A DNA stretch of 64,000 nt, taken from the NCBI RefSeq assembly GCF_000215705.1, contig NC_015677.1, forward strand, positions 2,802,001 through 2,866,000. Reading direction: 5' to 3'. Position 1 is the first letter of the stretch. Each line of letters begins with the position of its first letter. Of this stretch, positions 30,628 through 39,102 are shown one piece after another. The position numbers and the translations under genes were made by a program. The notes beneath the pieces are model-generated. The model was given only the letters and a program-made list of their open reading frames with translations. It did not search any database and was not told the origin of the DNA. This stretch comes from Ramlibacter tataouinensis TTB310 (GTDB lineage: Bacteria > Pseudomonadota > Gammaproteobacteria > Burkholderiales > Burkholderiaceae_C).

Positions 30628-31413
30628 ATGCAACGACGGACCCTGCTTCAACTCGCACCCGTGGCCCTGCTCGTCCCGGGCACGGCCATCCCGCAGGTGG
30701 TGGACATCAACGACGCCATCAACAAGGCGGGGCGGCAGCGCATGCTCAGCCAGAGGCTGGCCAAGAGCTACATGGCCCTGGGGCAGAAGGTCCAGGCGGA
30801 TTCGGCGGAGAAGGTGCTCAGCGTCTCCATGGCCCTGTTCGACCGGCAGCTGGTGGAGCTCAAGGCCTTCGCCCCGGCCTTGGACATCCGCGCCACCTAC
30901 GCGCAGCTGGAAGCCAAGTGGGCCGACTACAAGGCCGCCCTGATCGGCGCGTCGCCCTCGAAGAACGCGGCAGAGGGCGTGCTGGGGCTGGCCGGCCAGG
31001 TCCTGCAGCTGGCCAACCAGGGCACGGTGCAGCTGGAAGGCGTGTCCGGCAAGCCGCTGGGCAAGCTGGTCAACATCGCCGGCCGCCAGCGCATGCTCAG
31101 CCAGCGCATGGCCGCCTTCTACCTCAGCGCCAGCTGGGGCGTGCAGGCCACGCCTTCGGCCGCCGAGATGGCCAAGGCGCGCGAGGAGTTCCTCAAGGCG
31201 CACGAGGTGCTGAAGTCCGCGCCCGAAGCCACCGCTGCCATCAAGGCCGAGCTGACCCTGGCCGAGACCCAGTTCGCGTTCTTCGAGGTCGCGCTCAAGA
31301 CGCTGCAGCCCGGCGCGCCCAACGCCCAGAACCAGGCCAATGTGTTCACCACCAGCGAGCGCATCCTGCAGGTGATGGACAACGTGACCGGCCTGTATTC
31401 CAAACTTGCTTGA
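30628..31413 (+). CDS. Exported protein with two PilJ/NIT-type nitrate-sensor motifs
   Basis: This 261-residue protein has a short signal (MQRRTLLQLAPVALLVPGTA, with RR as in Tat signals) and no later membrane helix, kinase, HTH or methyl-accepting domain. It is mostly helical and made of two halves, each opening with the same ten residues AGRQRMLSQR, at 34-43 (INKAGRQRMLSQRLAKSYM) and 151-160. This matches the P-box-like motif of PilJ-type N-terminal domains, which bind nitrate in sensors such as McpN and are related to NarX/NarQ. It sits between nirB and nirD, so a periplasmic nitrate- or nitrite-binding partner is likely; no function is proven. Confidence 0.8.
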   Translation: MQRRTLLQLAPVALLVPGTAIPQVVDINDAINKAGRQRMLSQRLAKSYMALGQKVQADSAEKVLSVSMALFDRQLVELKAFAPALDIRATYAQLEAKWADYKAALIGASPSKNAAEGVLGLAGQVLQLANQGTVQLEGVSGKPLGKLVNIAGRQRMLSQRMAAFYLSASWGVQATPSAAEMAKAREEFLKAHEVLKSAPEATAAIKAELTLAETQFAFFEVALKTLQPGAPNAQNQANVFTTSERILQVMDNVTGLYSKLA

Positions 31414-31435
31414 CGAAGAAAGGAAGGACAGGTCC

Positions 31436-31819
31436 ATGAGCCCATGGCAGCGCGTCTGCGGCATCGCCGACATCCCCGTGCTGGGTTCGCGCCGGGTGGC
31501 GCGGCCCCGGGGCCTGGACGTGGCGGTGTTCCGCAACGCCCAGGACCAGGTGTTCGCCCTGCTCGACCGCTGCCCGCACAAGGGCGGGCCGCTGTCGCAG
31601 GGCATCGTGTTCGGCAACAGCGTCGCCTGTCCGCTGCACAACTGGACCATCGCCCTGGACGATGGTTGCGCGCGCCAGCCCGACGAGGGCTGCACGCCTC
31701 GCTTCGCGGTCCGGGTGGAGGGCGGCGACGTGTTCCTCGACGCGCGCGAGCTGGCCGGCCTGGCGGTGGATGCCGAACGGCCGATCGCCGGGCCGGCGCG
31801 TCGCGCAGCAAGGGCATGA
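31436..31819 (+). CDS. nirD: Nitrite reductase [NAD(P)H], small subunit (Rieske type)
   Basis: This 127-residue Rieske-like [2Fe-2S] protein partners NirB. The cluster ligands are in CPHKGGPLSQG and CPLHNW, the true Cys-His/Cys-His pattern rather than the degenerate form of some NirD proteins. I chose ATG 31436 (MSPWQRVCGI) because AGGAAGGAC lies before it. Its stop overlaps the ATG of a 34-codon leader as ATGA, where nasA would normally begin. The tail after residue 110 is Ala/Arg-rich. Confidence 0.93.
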   Translation: MSPWQRVCGIADIPVLGSRRVARPRGLDVAVFRNAQDQVFALLDRCPHKGGPLSQGIVFGNSVACPLHNWTIALDDGCARQPDEGCTPRFAVRVEGGDVFLDARELAGLAVDAERPIAGPARRAARA

Positions 31820-31920
31820 AGGAAACCCGCTCCACCTGTCCCTACTGCGATCTCGCCGCTGCGCGGCGGATCGCATTGCGAGCATCAGAAAACGCCTCCG
31901 TAGGGACTTGGCAGCAGTGA
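31816..31920 (+). CDS. 34-codon leader ORF from a duplicated nasA 5' end
   Basis: The frame encodes MKETRSTCPYCDLAAARRIA and 14 more residues. Its first 11 codons repeat the start of nasA (29 of 34 bases identical to 31917-31950), including CPYC. It then diverges and stops in a TGA that overlaps the nasA GTG (GTGA). It is coupled to nirD upstream (ATGA) and to nasA downstream. It may be a leader peptide, a relic of an insertion, or a sequence error; translation is unproven. Confidence 0.45.
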   Translation: MKETRSTCPYCDLAAARRIALRASENASVGTWQQ

Positions 31921-31950
31921 AGGAAGTTCGTTCCACCTGTCCCTACTGCG
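31816..31950. repeat. Direct repeat of the nasA start codon region with internal inverted repeats
   Basis: Copies 31816-31849 and 31917-31950 differ at 5 of 34 bases and are 101 nt apart. GTCCCTAC occurs in both copies (31838-31845 and 31939-31946), and its complement GTAGGGAC lies between them (31900-31907), so either copy can pair with it. A CGCCGC/GCGGCG hairpin (31854-31868) sits in the middle. Confidence 0.75.
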
Positions 31951-34757
31951 GCGTGGGCTGCGGCGTCATCATCGAGTCGCAGGGCGAGCGCATCACCGGC
32001 GTGCGCGGCGACCCGGAGCATCCGGCCAACTTCGGCCGCCTGTGCAGCAAGGGTTCGACCCTGCACCTGACGGCCTCGGCCGAGGTGGTGCGCCAGACGC
32101 GGCTGCTGCAGCCGATGCGGCGCCTGCAGCGCGGCGCGGCGCCGCAGCCGCTGCCCTGGGACGATGCGCTGCAGCTCGCCGCCGACCGCTTCGCCGGCAC
32201 CATCGCGCGCCATGGGCCCGACGCGGTTGGCTTCTACGTTTCCGGCCAGCTGCTGACCGAGGACTACTACGTTTTCAACAAGCTGGCCAAGGGCCTGGTG
32301 GGCAGCAACAACATCGACACCAACTCGCGCCTGTGCATGAGCAGCGCGGTGGCCGGCTACAAGCTCACGCTGGGCGCCGACGCGCCGCCGGCCTGCTACG
32401 ACGACGTCAACCACGCCGGTTGCCTGTTCATCGCCGGCAGCAACGCGGCCTGGGCGCACCCGGTGCTGTTCCGCCGCATCGAGCAGGCCAAGGCGGCGAA
32501 TCCCGCGATGAGGATCGTGCTGGTCGATCCGCGCCGCACCGACACCGCGGAACTGGCCGACCTGCACCTGCCTGTCCAGCCCGGCACCGATGTGATGCTG
32601 TTCAACGGCCTGCTGCACCTGATGCTGTGGGAGGGCTGGACGGACACAAGCTGGATCGCCACCCACACCACGGGCTTCGAGGCGCTCAGGGCCACGGTGC
32701 GGGACTGCACGCCGCAGCGCGTCTCGCAGGTCTGCGGCGTGCCGCAGGACGACCTGCTGACCGCCGCGCGCTGGTTCGCCACCGGCGCCTCGGGCGAGCC
32801 GCAGCACCGTGCCGGCACGCTCAGCCTGTATTGCCAGGGCCTGAACCAGTCCACCAGCGGCACCGACAAGAACGCCGCCCTGATCAACCTGCACCTGGCC
32901 TGCGGCCAGATCGGCAAGCCGGGCGCCGGGCCGTTCTCGCTGACGGGCCAGCCCAATGCCATGGGCGGGCGCGAGGTCGGCGGCCTGGCCAATTTGCTGT
33001 CCGCGCACCGCGACCTGGCGAACCCGCAGCACCGCGCCGAGGTGGCCGCGCTTTGGGGCGTTCCCTCGGTACCGGACCAACCCGGCAAGACGGCGGTGGA
33101 GCTGTTCCAGGCCGCGGCCGACGGCGAGGTGAAGGCGCTGTGGATAGCCTGCACCAACCCGGCCCAGTCCCTGCCCGACCAGGCCACGGTGCGGCGCGCG
33201 CTGGAGCGGGCCGAGTTCGTCGTCGTGCAGGAGGCCTTCGCCACGCCGGCCAGCTGCGACTTCGCCGACCTGCTGCTGCCGGCCAGCACCTGGGGTGAGA
33301 AGACCGGCACCGTCACCAACAGCGAGCGCCGCATCAGCCGCGTGCGCGCCGCCGTGCCTCCGCCGGGCCAGGCCCGGCACGACTGGCGGATCGTGGTGGA
33401 CTTCGCGCGCCGCCTGGAGGCCCTGCTCCCTCCCCCGCCAGGAGGAAGGAGCAAGACCCTCTTCCCCTACGAAGACCCCGAAGCCATCTGGAACGAGCAC
33501 CGCGAGAGCACCCGCGGCCGCGACCTGGACATCACCGGCCTGAGCTATGCCCTGCTCGACAACCCAGGCCCGCAGCAATGGCCCATGCCCCAGGGCGCGC
33601 CCGCCGGCAAGGCGCGCCTCTACGAGGACGGCGTCTTCCCCACGCCCGACGGCAGGGCGCGCTTCGCCGACGTGGCCTGGCGCCCCGTGGCCGAGCCGCG
33701 CGAGTCGCGCTACCCGTTCTCGCTGACCACCGGCCGGCTGCGCGACCAGTGGCACGGCATGAGCCGCAGCGGGACGGTGGCGCGGCTGTTCGGCCACGTG
33801 CCCGAACCCGTGGTCCAGCTGCATCCGCAGGACATGCACCGGCGCGGGCTGGCCGAGGGCGACCTGGTGCACGTGACCAGCAAGCGCGGCTCCATCGTGG
33901 TGCCGGTGCAGGCCAGCCGCGAGCTGGGCCTGGGCCAGGCCTTCATGGCCATGCACTGGGGCGGCGAGTACCTGGGCGGCAGTTCCAGCACCGGCGCCCG
34001 GCTGGCGGGCGTCAACGCGCTCACCACCTCGGCCTTCTGCCCCACGTCCAAGCAGCCGGAGCTCAAGCATGCGGCCGTGAAGATCCTCAAGGCCGAGCTG
34101 CCCTGGTCGCTGCTGGCCGCGGCCTGGCTGCCCGAGGACCAGGCCCTGGCGGCACGCGAGCAGGCGCGCGCACTGATGGACGCCTTTCCCTTCGCCAGCT
34201 GCGTGCCGTTCTCCAGCGGCGCGCCGGCCGCGGGCACGGCCGTCGGCGAGCGCTGCGGCCTGCTGTTCCGCGCGGCGGCCCACGAGGCGCCGCCCGAGGC
34301 GCTGCTGCAGCGGCTGGAGGCCCTGTTCGGCCTGGCCGGCGGCGAGGCCCTGCGCTATGCCGATGCGCGCCGCGGCCAGCGCCGCGCCGTGCGGCTGGCG
34401 CGCGTGGGCCAGGGCACCCGGCTGGAGGGTTTCCTGCTGGCCGGCGACACGCGCGCCGAGGCCTGGATCAAGGCGCTGCTGCAGGACGGGCTGCCGGCCC
34501 AGGCCTACGGCCGCCAGCTGCTGCTGGCCGGGCCCCGGCCGCCGGTGGCCACCGCCGCGCGCGGCAGGCCGGTGTGCACCTGCCTGAACGTGACGGACGC
34601 GCAGATCGATGGCTGCCTGGCCGACCTCGCGGGCGCCGAGGGCGATCGCCTGCAGGCCCTGCAGGCGCGGCTGCACTGCGGCACCCAGTGCGGCTCCTGC
34701 CTGCCCGAGCTCAGGCGGCGCGTCCGCCAGCTGGCCGCGCCGTCATTCGCCAAATAG
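31917..34757 (+). CDS. nasA: Assimilatory nitrate reductase, catalytic subunit
   Basis: This 946-residue cytoplasmic molybdoenzyme reduces nitrate to nitrite. The [4Fe-4S] motif STCPYCGVGCGVIIES is at the N-terminus, followed by LCSKGSTLHLTASAEVVRQT and the molybdopterin domains (GQPNAMGGREVGGLANLLSA, DLLLPASTWGEKTGTVTNSE). A BFD-like [2Fe-2S] domain closes the protein (CTCLNVTDAQIDGCL, CGTQCGSC), as in NasA types that accept electrons directly. No signal peptide is seen. I chose GTG 31917, which overlaps the leader stop; no other start keeps CPYC in frame at the N-terminus. Confidence 0.95.
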   Translation: MKEVRSTCPYCGVGCGVIIESQGERITGVRGDPEHPANFGRLCSKGSTLHLTASAEVVRQTRLLQPMRRLQRGAAPQPLPWDDALQLAADRFAGTIARHGPDAVGFYVSGQLLTEDYYVFNKLAKGLVGSNNIDTNSRLCMSSAVAGYKLTLGADAPPACYDDVNHAGCLFIAGSNAAWAHPVLFRRIEQAKAANPAMRIVLVDPRRTDTAELADLHLPVQPGTDVMLFNGLLHLMLWEGWTDTSWIATHTTGFEALRATVRDCTPQRVSQVCGVPQDDLLTAARWFATGASGEPQHRAGTLSLYCQGLNQSTSGTDKNAALINLHLACGQIGKPGAGPFSLTGQPNAMGGREVGGLANLLSAHRDLANPQHRAEVAALWGVPSVPDQPGKTAVELFQAAADGEVKALWIACTNPAQSLPDQATVRRALERAEFVVVQEAFATPASCDFADLLLPASTWGEKTGTVTNSERRISRVRAAVPPPGQARHDWRIVVDFARRLEALLPPPPGGRSKTLFPYEDPEAIWNEHRESTRGRDLDITGLSYALLDNPGPQQWPMPQGAPAGKARLYEDGVFPTPDGRARFADVAWRPVAEPRESRYPFSLTTGRLRDQWHGMSRSGTVARLFGHVPEPVVQLHPQDMHRRGLAEGDLVHVTSKRGSIVVPVQASRELGLGQAFMAMHWGGEYLGGSSSTGARLAGVNALTTSAFCPTSKQPELKHAAVKILKAELPWSLLAAAWLPEDQALAAREQARALMDAFPFASCVPFSSGAPAAGTAVGERCGLLFRAAAHEAPPEALLQRLEALFGLAGGEALRYADARRGQRRAVRLARVGQGTRLEGFLLAGDTRAEAWIKALLQDGLPAQAYGRQLLLAGPRPPVATAARGRPVCTCLNVTDAQIDGCLADLAGAEGDRLQALQARLHCGTQCGSCLPELRRRVRQLAAPSFAK

Positions 34758-34807
34758 CCGGGCGTCATGAGCCATCCCTGACAATCGGGGGCTCACTTCA
34801 CGTCACC

Positions 34808-35713
34808 ATGGGCATCAGCCAGTACATCAAGGAGATCGGCCGCGGCAAGGACGGCGCGCGGCCGCTGGCGCGCGAGCAGGCGGCCGACCTGTTCGGCCAG
34901 GTGCTGGACGGCACGGTGAGCGACCTGGAGGTCGGCGCCTTCTGCCTGGCCATGCGCATCAAGGGCGAGACGGCCGAGGAGATGGCGGGCTTCCTCGACG
35001 CCACGCGCTCGCGCATGCAGCTGATCCCAACCGGCGGCAGGCCGCTGGTGGTCCTTCCCAGCTACAACGGCGCGCGCCGCCTGCCGGTACTCACGCCGCT
35101 GCTGGCGCTGCTGCTGGCGCGGCGCGGCCAGGCAGTGGCCATCCACGGCACGGCCACCGAGGACGGCCGGGTGTCCGTGCCGCAGGTGCTGCAGGCCCTG
35201 GACCTGGCCAGCCGTGACGCGGTCGGCGGCGTGGCGCCGGGCGAGGTCGCCTACTTCCCCACCGGGCTGCTGTGCCCCGGCCTCAAGCGCCTGCTGGACG
35301 TGCGCCGCGTGGTCGGCCTGCGCAACTCGGCGCACAGCCTGGTCAAGCTGATGAACCCGGGCGACGGCGCCGCCGTCATTGTCAGCAGCTACACCCATCC
35401 CGAGTACGCGGTCTCCATGGCCGCGGTGTTCGAGCGCGTGGGTGCCACCGCGCTGCTGCTGCGCGGCACCGAAGGCGAGGTGGTGGCCGATGCGCGCCGG
35501 CTGCCGCAGATGGACGGCTTCGTGCGCGGCCGGCGCGTCACCCTGGAGGAAGGCCGCAAGGGCACGCTCACCGCCCTGCCCGAGCTGCCCGCCGGCACCG
35601 ACGCGCCCGGCACGGCCGTGTACATCCGCGAGGTGCTGGAAGGGCGCCAGCCGGTGCCCGAGTCGCTGGCCCTGCAGGTGGAACACATCTTGCGTTTGGC
35701 GGTCGCATCATGA
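34808..35713 (+). CDS. ybiB: YbiB-like protein, anthranilate phosphoribosyltransferase fold (TrpD2)
   Basis: This 301-residue protein of the glycosyltransferase family 3 fold resembles E. coli YbiB, a nucleic-acid-binding relative of TrpD. The N-terminal helical domain (REQAADLFGQVLDGTVSDLE) and the catalytic-like domain (VLPSYNGARRLPVLTPLLAL) are visible. The phosphoribosyl pyrophosphate motif of true TrpD (GTGGD) is replaced by VLPSYNGARR, so anthranilate transfer is unlikely. It begins 50 nt after nasA and overlaps the next gene. Its role in nitrate assimilation is unknown. Confidence 0.82.
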   Translation: MGISQYIKEIGRGKDGARPLAREQAADLFGQVLDGTVSDLEVGAFCLAMRIKGETAEEMAGFLDATRSRMQLIPTGGRPLVVLPSYNGARRLPVLTPLLALLLARRGQAVAIHGTATEDGRVSVPQVLQALDLASRDAVGGVAPGEVAYFPTGLLCPGLKRLLDVRRVVGLRNSAHSLVKLMNPGDGAAVIVSSYTHPEYAVSMAAVFERVGATALLLRGTEGEVVADARRLPQMDGFVRGRRVTLEEGRKGTLTALPELPAGTDAPGTAVYIREVLEGRQPVPESLALQVEHILRLAVAS

Positions 35714-35727
35714 ACAGGGAGAAAACC

Positions 35728-36504
35728 ATGGCTGTGCAAGAAGGCAAGGTGACCTTGGTTGGCGCCGGCCCCGGCGACCCCGAGCTGCTCACGCTCAAGG
35801 CCGTGAAGGCCATCCGGTCCGCCACGGTGGTGCTGGTGGACGACCTGGTGAGCGACGAGGTGGTGGCCTACGCCGCGCCCGGCGCGCGCATCGTCCACGT
35901 CGGCAAGCGCGGCGGCTGCAAGAGCACGCCGCAGGCCTTCATCACCAAGCTGATGGTGATGGCGGCGCGCGAGGGCGAGAACGTGGTGCGGCTCAAGGGC
36001 GGCGACCCCTTCATCTTCGGCCGCGGCGGCGAGGAGCTGGAGCAGCTGCGCGCCGCCGGCATCCAGGTGGAAGTCATCAACGGCATCACCGCGGGGCTGG
36101 CGGCCGTCACTTCGCTGGGCGTGCCGCTCACCCACCGCGACCATGCCCATGGCGTCGTCTTCGTCACCGGCCATGCGCGCCCGGGTGCCCACGACACCGA
36201 CTGGGCCGGGCTGGCCGCCATGGCGCACCAGGCGCGCCTGACCCTGGTGATCTACATGGGCGTGAGCGGCGCGGCGCGCATCCAGCACCAGCTGCTGCAA
36301 GGCCTGCCGGCCGACACGCCGGCGGCCGTGGTGCAGCACGCCAGCCTGCCCGGCCAGCGCCACGCCGTCACCACCCTGGGCGCGCTGGCCGCCACCATCG
36401 AGCGGCAAGGCCTGGCCAGCCCCTCGGTCATGGTGGTGGGCGACGTGCTGGGCGGTTTGGCCGCGGCGGCGCGGAGCAGCGACGCGCGCTTCCGGGCAGC
36501 CTGA
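35728..36504 (+). CDS. cobA: Uroporphyrinogen-III C-methyltransferase
   Basis: This 258-residue SUMT makes precorrin-2 from uroporphyrinogen III, the first step to siroheme, the cofactor of NirB. SAM-binding and family motifs are KVTLVGAGPGDPELLTLKAV, RLKGGDPFIFGRGGEE and GITAGLAAVTSLGVPLTHRD. I chose ATG 35728 because GGGAG lies 7-8 nt before it; an earlier in-frame ATG at 35710 overlaps the ybiB stop. It ends the nitrate assimilation operon. It is single-domain, lacking the CysG dehydrogenase/ferrochelatase part. Confidence 0.93.
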   Translation: MAVQEGKVTLVGAGPGDPELLTLKAVKAIRSATVVLVDDLVSDEVVAYAAPGARIVHVGKRGGCKSTPQAFITKLMVMAAREGENVVRLKGGDPFIFGRGGEELEQLRAAGIQVEVINGITAGLAAVTSLGVPLTHRDHAHGVVFVTGHARPGAHDTDWAGLAAMAHQARLTLVIYMGVSGAARIQHQLLQGLPADTPAAVVQHASLPGQRHAVTTLGALAATIERQGLASPSVMVVGDVLGGLAAAARSSDARFRAA

Positions 36505-36511
36505 CCCGGCT

Positions 36512-37669
36512 TCAGCGCGGCAGCGCGCGCCGCGCCGCCAGCGCCACCGCCGCGGCGAACAGCACCACCAGGGCCAGGCCGGCGCCGAGCGAACGGCCTT
36601 CGGCGATGAAGCCGATCGCCGGCGGGCCGGCCATCATGCCCAGGTAGCCGGCCGAGGACACGGCCGCGATGCCATGCGCCGGCGACACGCCCGGCACCTG
36701 CGACGCCGCGCTGAACAGCACCGGCACGATGTTGGCGAAGCCCAGGCCCACCAGCGCGAAGCCCACCAGCACCGCCGCCGGGTGCGGCACCAGCAGCGCC
36801 AGCGCCATGCCCAGCGCCCCCAGCGTGCCGCTGCCGCGCAGCACCGCCACCGGCGCCAGCCGGGCCCGCAGCGCGTCGCCGCCGAAGCGTCCGGCGGCCA
36901 TGGCGGCGCTGAAGCTGGTGTAGCCCAGGGCCGCCGTCGCCGCGGCCGTGCCTATTTCCTGGCGCAGGTACAGCACGCTCCAGTCGTACATCGCACCCTC
37001 GGCCACCAGCCCGATCGCCGCCAGCAGGCCCAGCAGCGCCAGCGGCCCGCGCGGCAGGCTCAGTGGCGTGCCTTCCTGCGGCCCCCCGTCCACGCGCGGC
37101 AGCATGCGCGCGCAGGCGGCCAGCACCAGCGCGCTGCAGGCCAGCGCGGCACCCGCCAGGTGCGGCACGGCGGCCACCTGGGCCGCCGCCAGCGCGCTGC
37201 CCGCGCCCGCGCCCACCATGCCGCCCAGGCTGAACATGCCGTGGAAGCCGCTCATCAGCGGCCGCGCCGCGCGGCGCTCGATCTCGCTGGCCTCGGCGTT
37301 GATGGCCACGTCGAACAGGCTGGCCGAGGCACCATAGGCCAGCATCACCCCCAGCAGGGCCCCGTAGCTCCGGGAAGCCAGCAGCGCGCCTATGCAGGCT
37401 GCGCTGAGCACGCCCATGGCCAGCGCGACGCGACGCGGGCCGTGGCGCGCGACGATGCGCCCGGCCTGCAGCAGCGCGGCGATGGCGCCCACGCCGGCCG
37501 CCAGCATGGCGACCGCCAGCGACTGCTCGCCCAGGCCGTAGTGCGACTTGACGCTGGGCACGTGCACGCCCCAGGTGGCGAACAGCGCGCCGGAGACGAA
37601 GAACTGGGCGCGCAGGGCCCAGGCGGCGGCGCGCAGGCCGCGCGTGTCGGAGGAAGAGGGGGAAGGCAT
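36512..37669 (-). CDS. MFS transporter (YbjJ/FucP-like)
   Basis: This 385-residue major facilitator protein has about 12 helices. Features include RAQFFVSGALFATWGVHVPS at the start, GRIVARHGPRRVALAMGVL between helices 2 and 3, and GFHGMFSLGGMVGAGAGSAL. It resembles the YbjJ subgroup whose substrate is not known. It converges on cobA, with 7 nt between stops. Confidence 0.87.
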   Translation of the reverse strand: MPSPSSSDTRGLRAAAWALRAQFFVSGALFATWGVHVPSVKSHYGLGEQSLAVAMLAAGVGAIAALLQAGRIVARHGPRRVALAMGVLSAACIGALLASRSYGALLGVMLAYGASASLFDVAINAEASEIERRAARPLMSGFHGMFSLGGMVGAGAGSALAAAQVAAVPHLAGAALACSALVLAACARMLPRVDGGPQEGTPLSLPRGPLALLGLLAAIGLVAEGAMYDWSVLYLRQEIGTAAATAALGYTSFSAAMAAGRFGGDALRARLAPVAVLRGSGTLGALGMALALLVPHPAAVLVGFALVGLGFANIVPVLFSAASQVPGVSPAHGIAAVSSAGYLGMMAGPPAIGFIAEGRSLGAGLALVVLFAAAVALAARRALPR

Positions 37670-37725
37670 GCGGAAGGAGCGCGCATTCTAGGGAGTGGTG
37701 CCTTGCGACGGGATAATCGCGCCCC

Positions 37726-38943
37726 ATGCAGACCTACGACGCCATCGTCATCGGCGCCGGCGCGGCGGGCCTGTTCTGCGCCGGCATCGCCGGGCAGCTG
37801 GGCCTGAAGGTGCTGCTGATCGACCACGCGCCCCAGGTGGCGGAGAAGGTGCGCATCTCCGGCGGTGGCCGCTGCAACTTCACCAACCGCGAGCTGGACC
37901 CGCGCGCGCCGCACAAGCACTTCCTGGGCGAGAACCCGAACTTCTGCCGCTCGGCGCTGTCGCGCTACACGGCGCAGGACTTCATCGCGCTGGTCCAGCG
38001 CCACGGCATCCCGTACCACGAGAAGCACAAGGGCCAGCTGTTCGGCGACCGATCCTCGCAGGACTTCATCCGCCTGCTGCTGGCCGAGTGCGAGGCCGGC
38101 GGCGTGCAGCGCCGGCAGCCCTGCGCAGTCCACGGCATCGCGTTCTCTGCCGGCCGCTACGAGATCCAGACCGACGGCGGCCCGGTGGCGGCGCCGGCGC
38201 TGGTGGTCGCCACCGGCGGGCTGTCCATCCCGCAGATCGGCGCCAGCGACTTCGGCTACCGCGTGGCGCGCCAGTTCGGCCTGCGGGTGGTGGAGCCGCG
38301 CCCGGCCCTGGTGCCGCTGACCTTCGACGGCGAGGCCTGGGCGCCCTACGCGCAGCTGGCCGGCCTGTCCTTGCCGGTGCGCATCGAGACCGGATCCAAA
38401 AAGGAGCGCATGGCCTTCGACGAGGACCTGCTGTTCACCCATCGCGGCCTGTCCGGCCCGGCGGTGCTGCAGATCTCCAGCTACTGGCGGCCGCAGGCGC
38501 CGCTGCGGCTGGACCTGGCACCCGGCGCGGCGCTGGAAGACCAGCTGCGCCAGGCCAAGGCCGGCTCGCGCAAGCTCATCGCCAACGAGCTGGCGGCCCA
38601 CGTGCCCGCGCGCCTGGCCGACGCCTGGGTGCGCCAGGACGCCGGCTGGCAGCGGCCGGTGAACGAGGCCTCGGACAAGGCGCTGGCGGCCCTGGCCGGC
38701 CGGCTGTCGGGCTGGGAGCTGGTGCCCACCGGCACCGAGGGGTACCGCAAGGCCGAGGTGACGGCCGGCGGGGTGGACACCCGCGAGCTGTCGTCCCAGA
38801 CCCTGGAAGCGCAGCGGCAGCCGGGGCTGTACTTCATCGGCGAGGTGGTGGACGTCACCGGCTGGCTGGGCGGCTACAACTTCCAGTGGGCCTGGTCCAG
38901 CGGCTGGGCTTGCGCGCAGGCCTTGGCCGAGCGCATCCGGTGA
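37726..38943 (+). CDS. YhiN/HI0933-family FAD-dependent oxidoreductase
   Basis: This 405-residue flavoprotein has the dinucleotide-binding start YDAIVIGAGAAGLFCAGIAG, the typical VRISGGGRCNFTNRE motif, GLSIPQIGASDFGY, and GGVDTRELSSQTLEAQRQPG ending in GEVVDVTGWLGGYNFQWAWS. These are hallmarks of the HI0933 family (also called BaiN-like). The physiological substrate is unknown. It is divergent from the MFS gene. Confidence 0.9.
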   Translation: MQTYDAIVIGAGAAGLFCAGIAGQLGLKVLLIDHAPQVAEKVRISGGGRCNFTNRELDPRAPHKHFLGENPNFCRSALSRYTAQDFIALVQRHGIPYHEKHKGQLFGDRSSQDFIRLLLAECEAGGVQRRQPCAVHGIAFSAGRYEIQTDGGPVAAPALVVATGGLSIPQIGASDFGYRVARQFGLRVVEPRPALVPLTFDGEAWAPYAQLAGLSLPVRIETGSKKERMAFDEDLLFTHRGLSGPAVLQISSYWRPQAPLRLDLAPGAALEDQLRQAKAGSRKLIANELAAHVPARLADAWVRQDAGWQRPVNEASDKALAALAGRLSGWELVPTGTEGYRKAEVTAGGVDTRELSSQTLEAQRQPGLYFIGEVVDVTGWLGGYNFQWAWSSGWACAQALAERIR

Positions 38944-38967
38944 CTCGCAGGGGCTGGCAAGCCCCGG

Positions 38968-38995
38968 TTGCGGCCGGGACAAGCCCCGCTATAAT
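38968..38995 (+). promoter_or_regulatory. Sigma-70 type promoter for rpsU
   Basis: TTGCGG (38968-38973) and a perfect TATAAT (38990-38995) are separated by 16 bp, in the 159-nt gap before rpsU. The start of transcription would be near 39002, leaving a leader of about 100 nt. A GGGGCT/AGCCCC hairpin (38950-38965) precedes it. Confidence 0.75.
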
Positions 38996-39102
38996 CGCGG
39001 GCTTTGCTGGCAAACCCCGGCGGCCTCTGATCACCGTTCAAGCCGGGGACCCCCGCTGCAAGCCCGATCTTCTTGCGGCACCCATTGGATCCAAACAAAC
39101 GC

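Noticed and set aside
31140..32000. Frameshift or pseudogene in nasA suggested by the repeated CPYC start
   Set aside because: The full nasA frame from GTG 31917 is intact with all domains; only the extra upstream copy is out of frame, so the gene is not called broken.
38950..38965. GGGGCT/AGCCCC hairpin before rpsU considered as a terminator
   Set aside because: The stem is only 6 bp and no T-tract follows, so it is listed only as context for the promoter.
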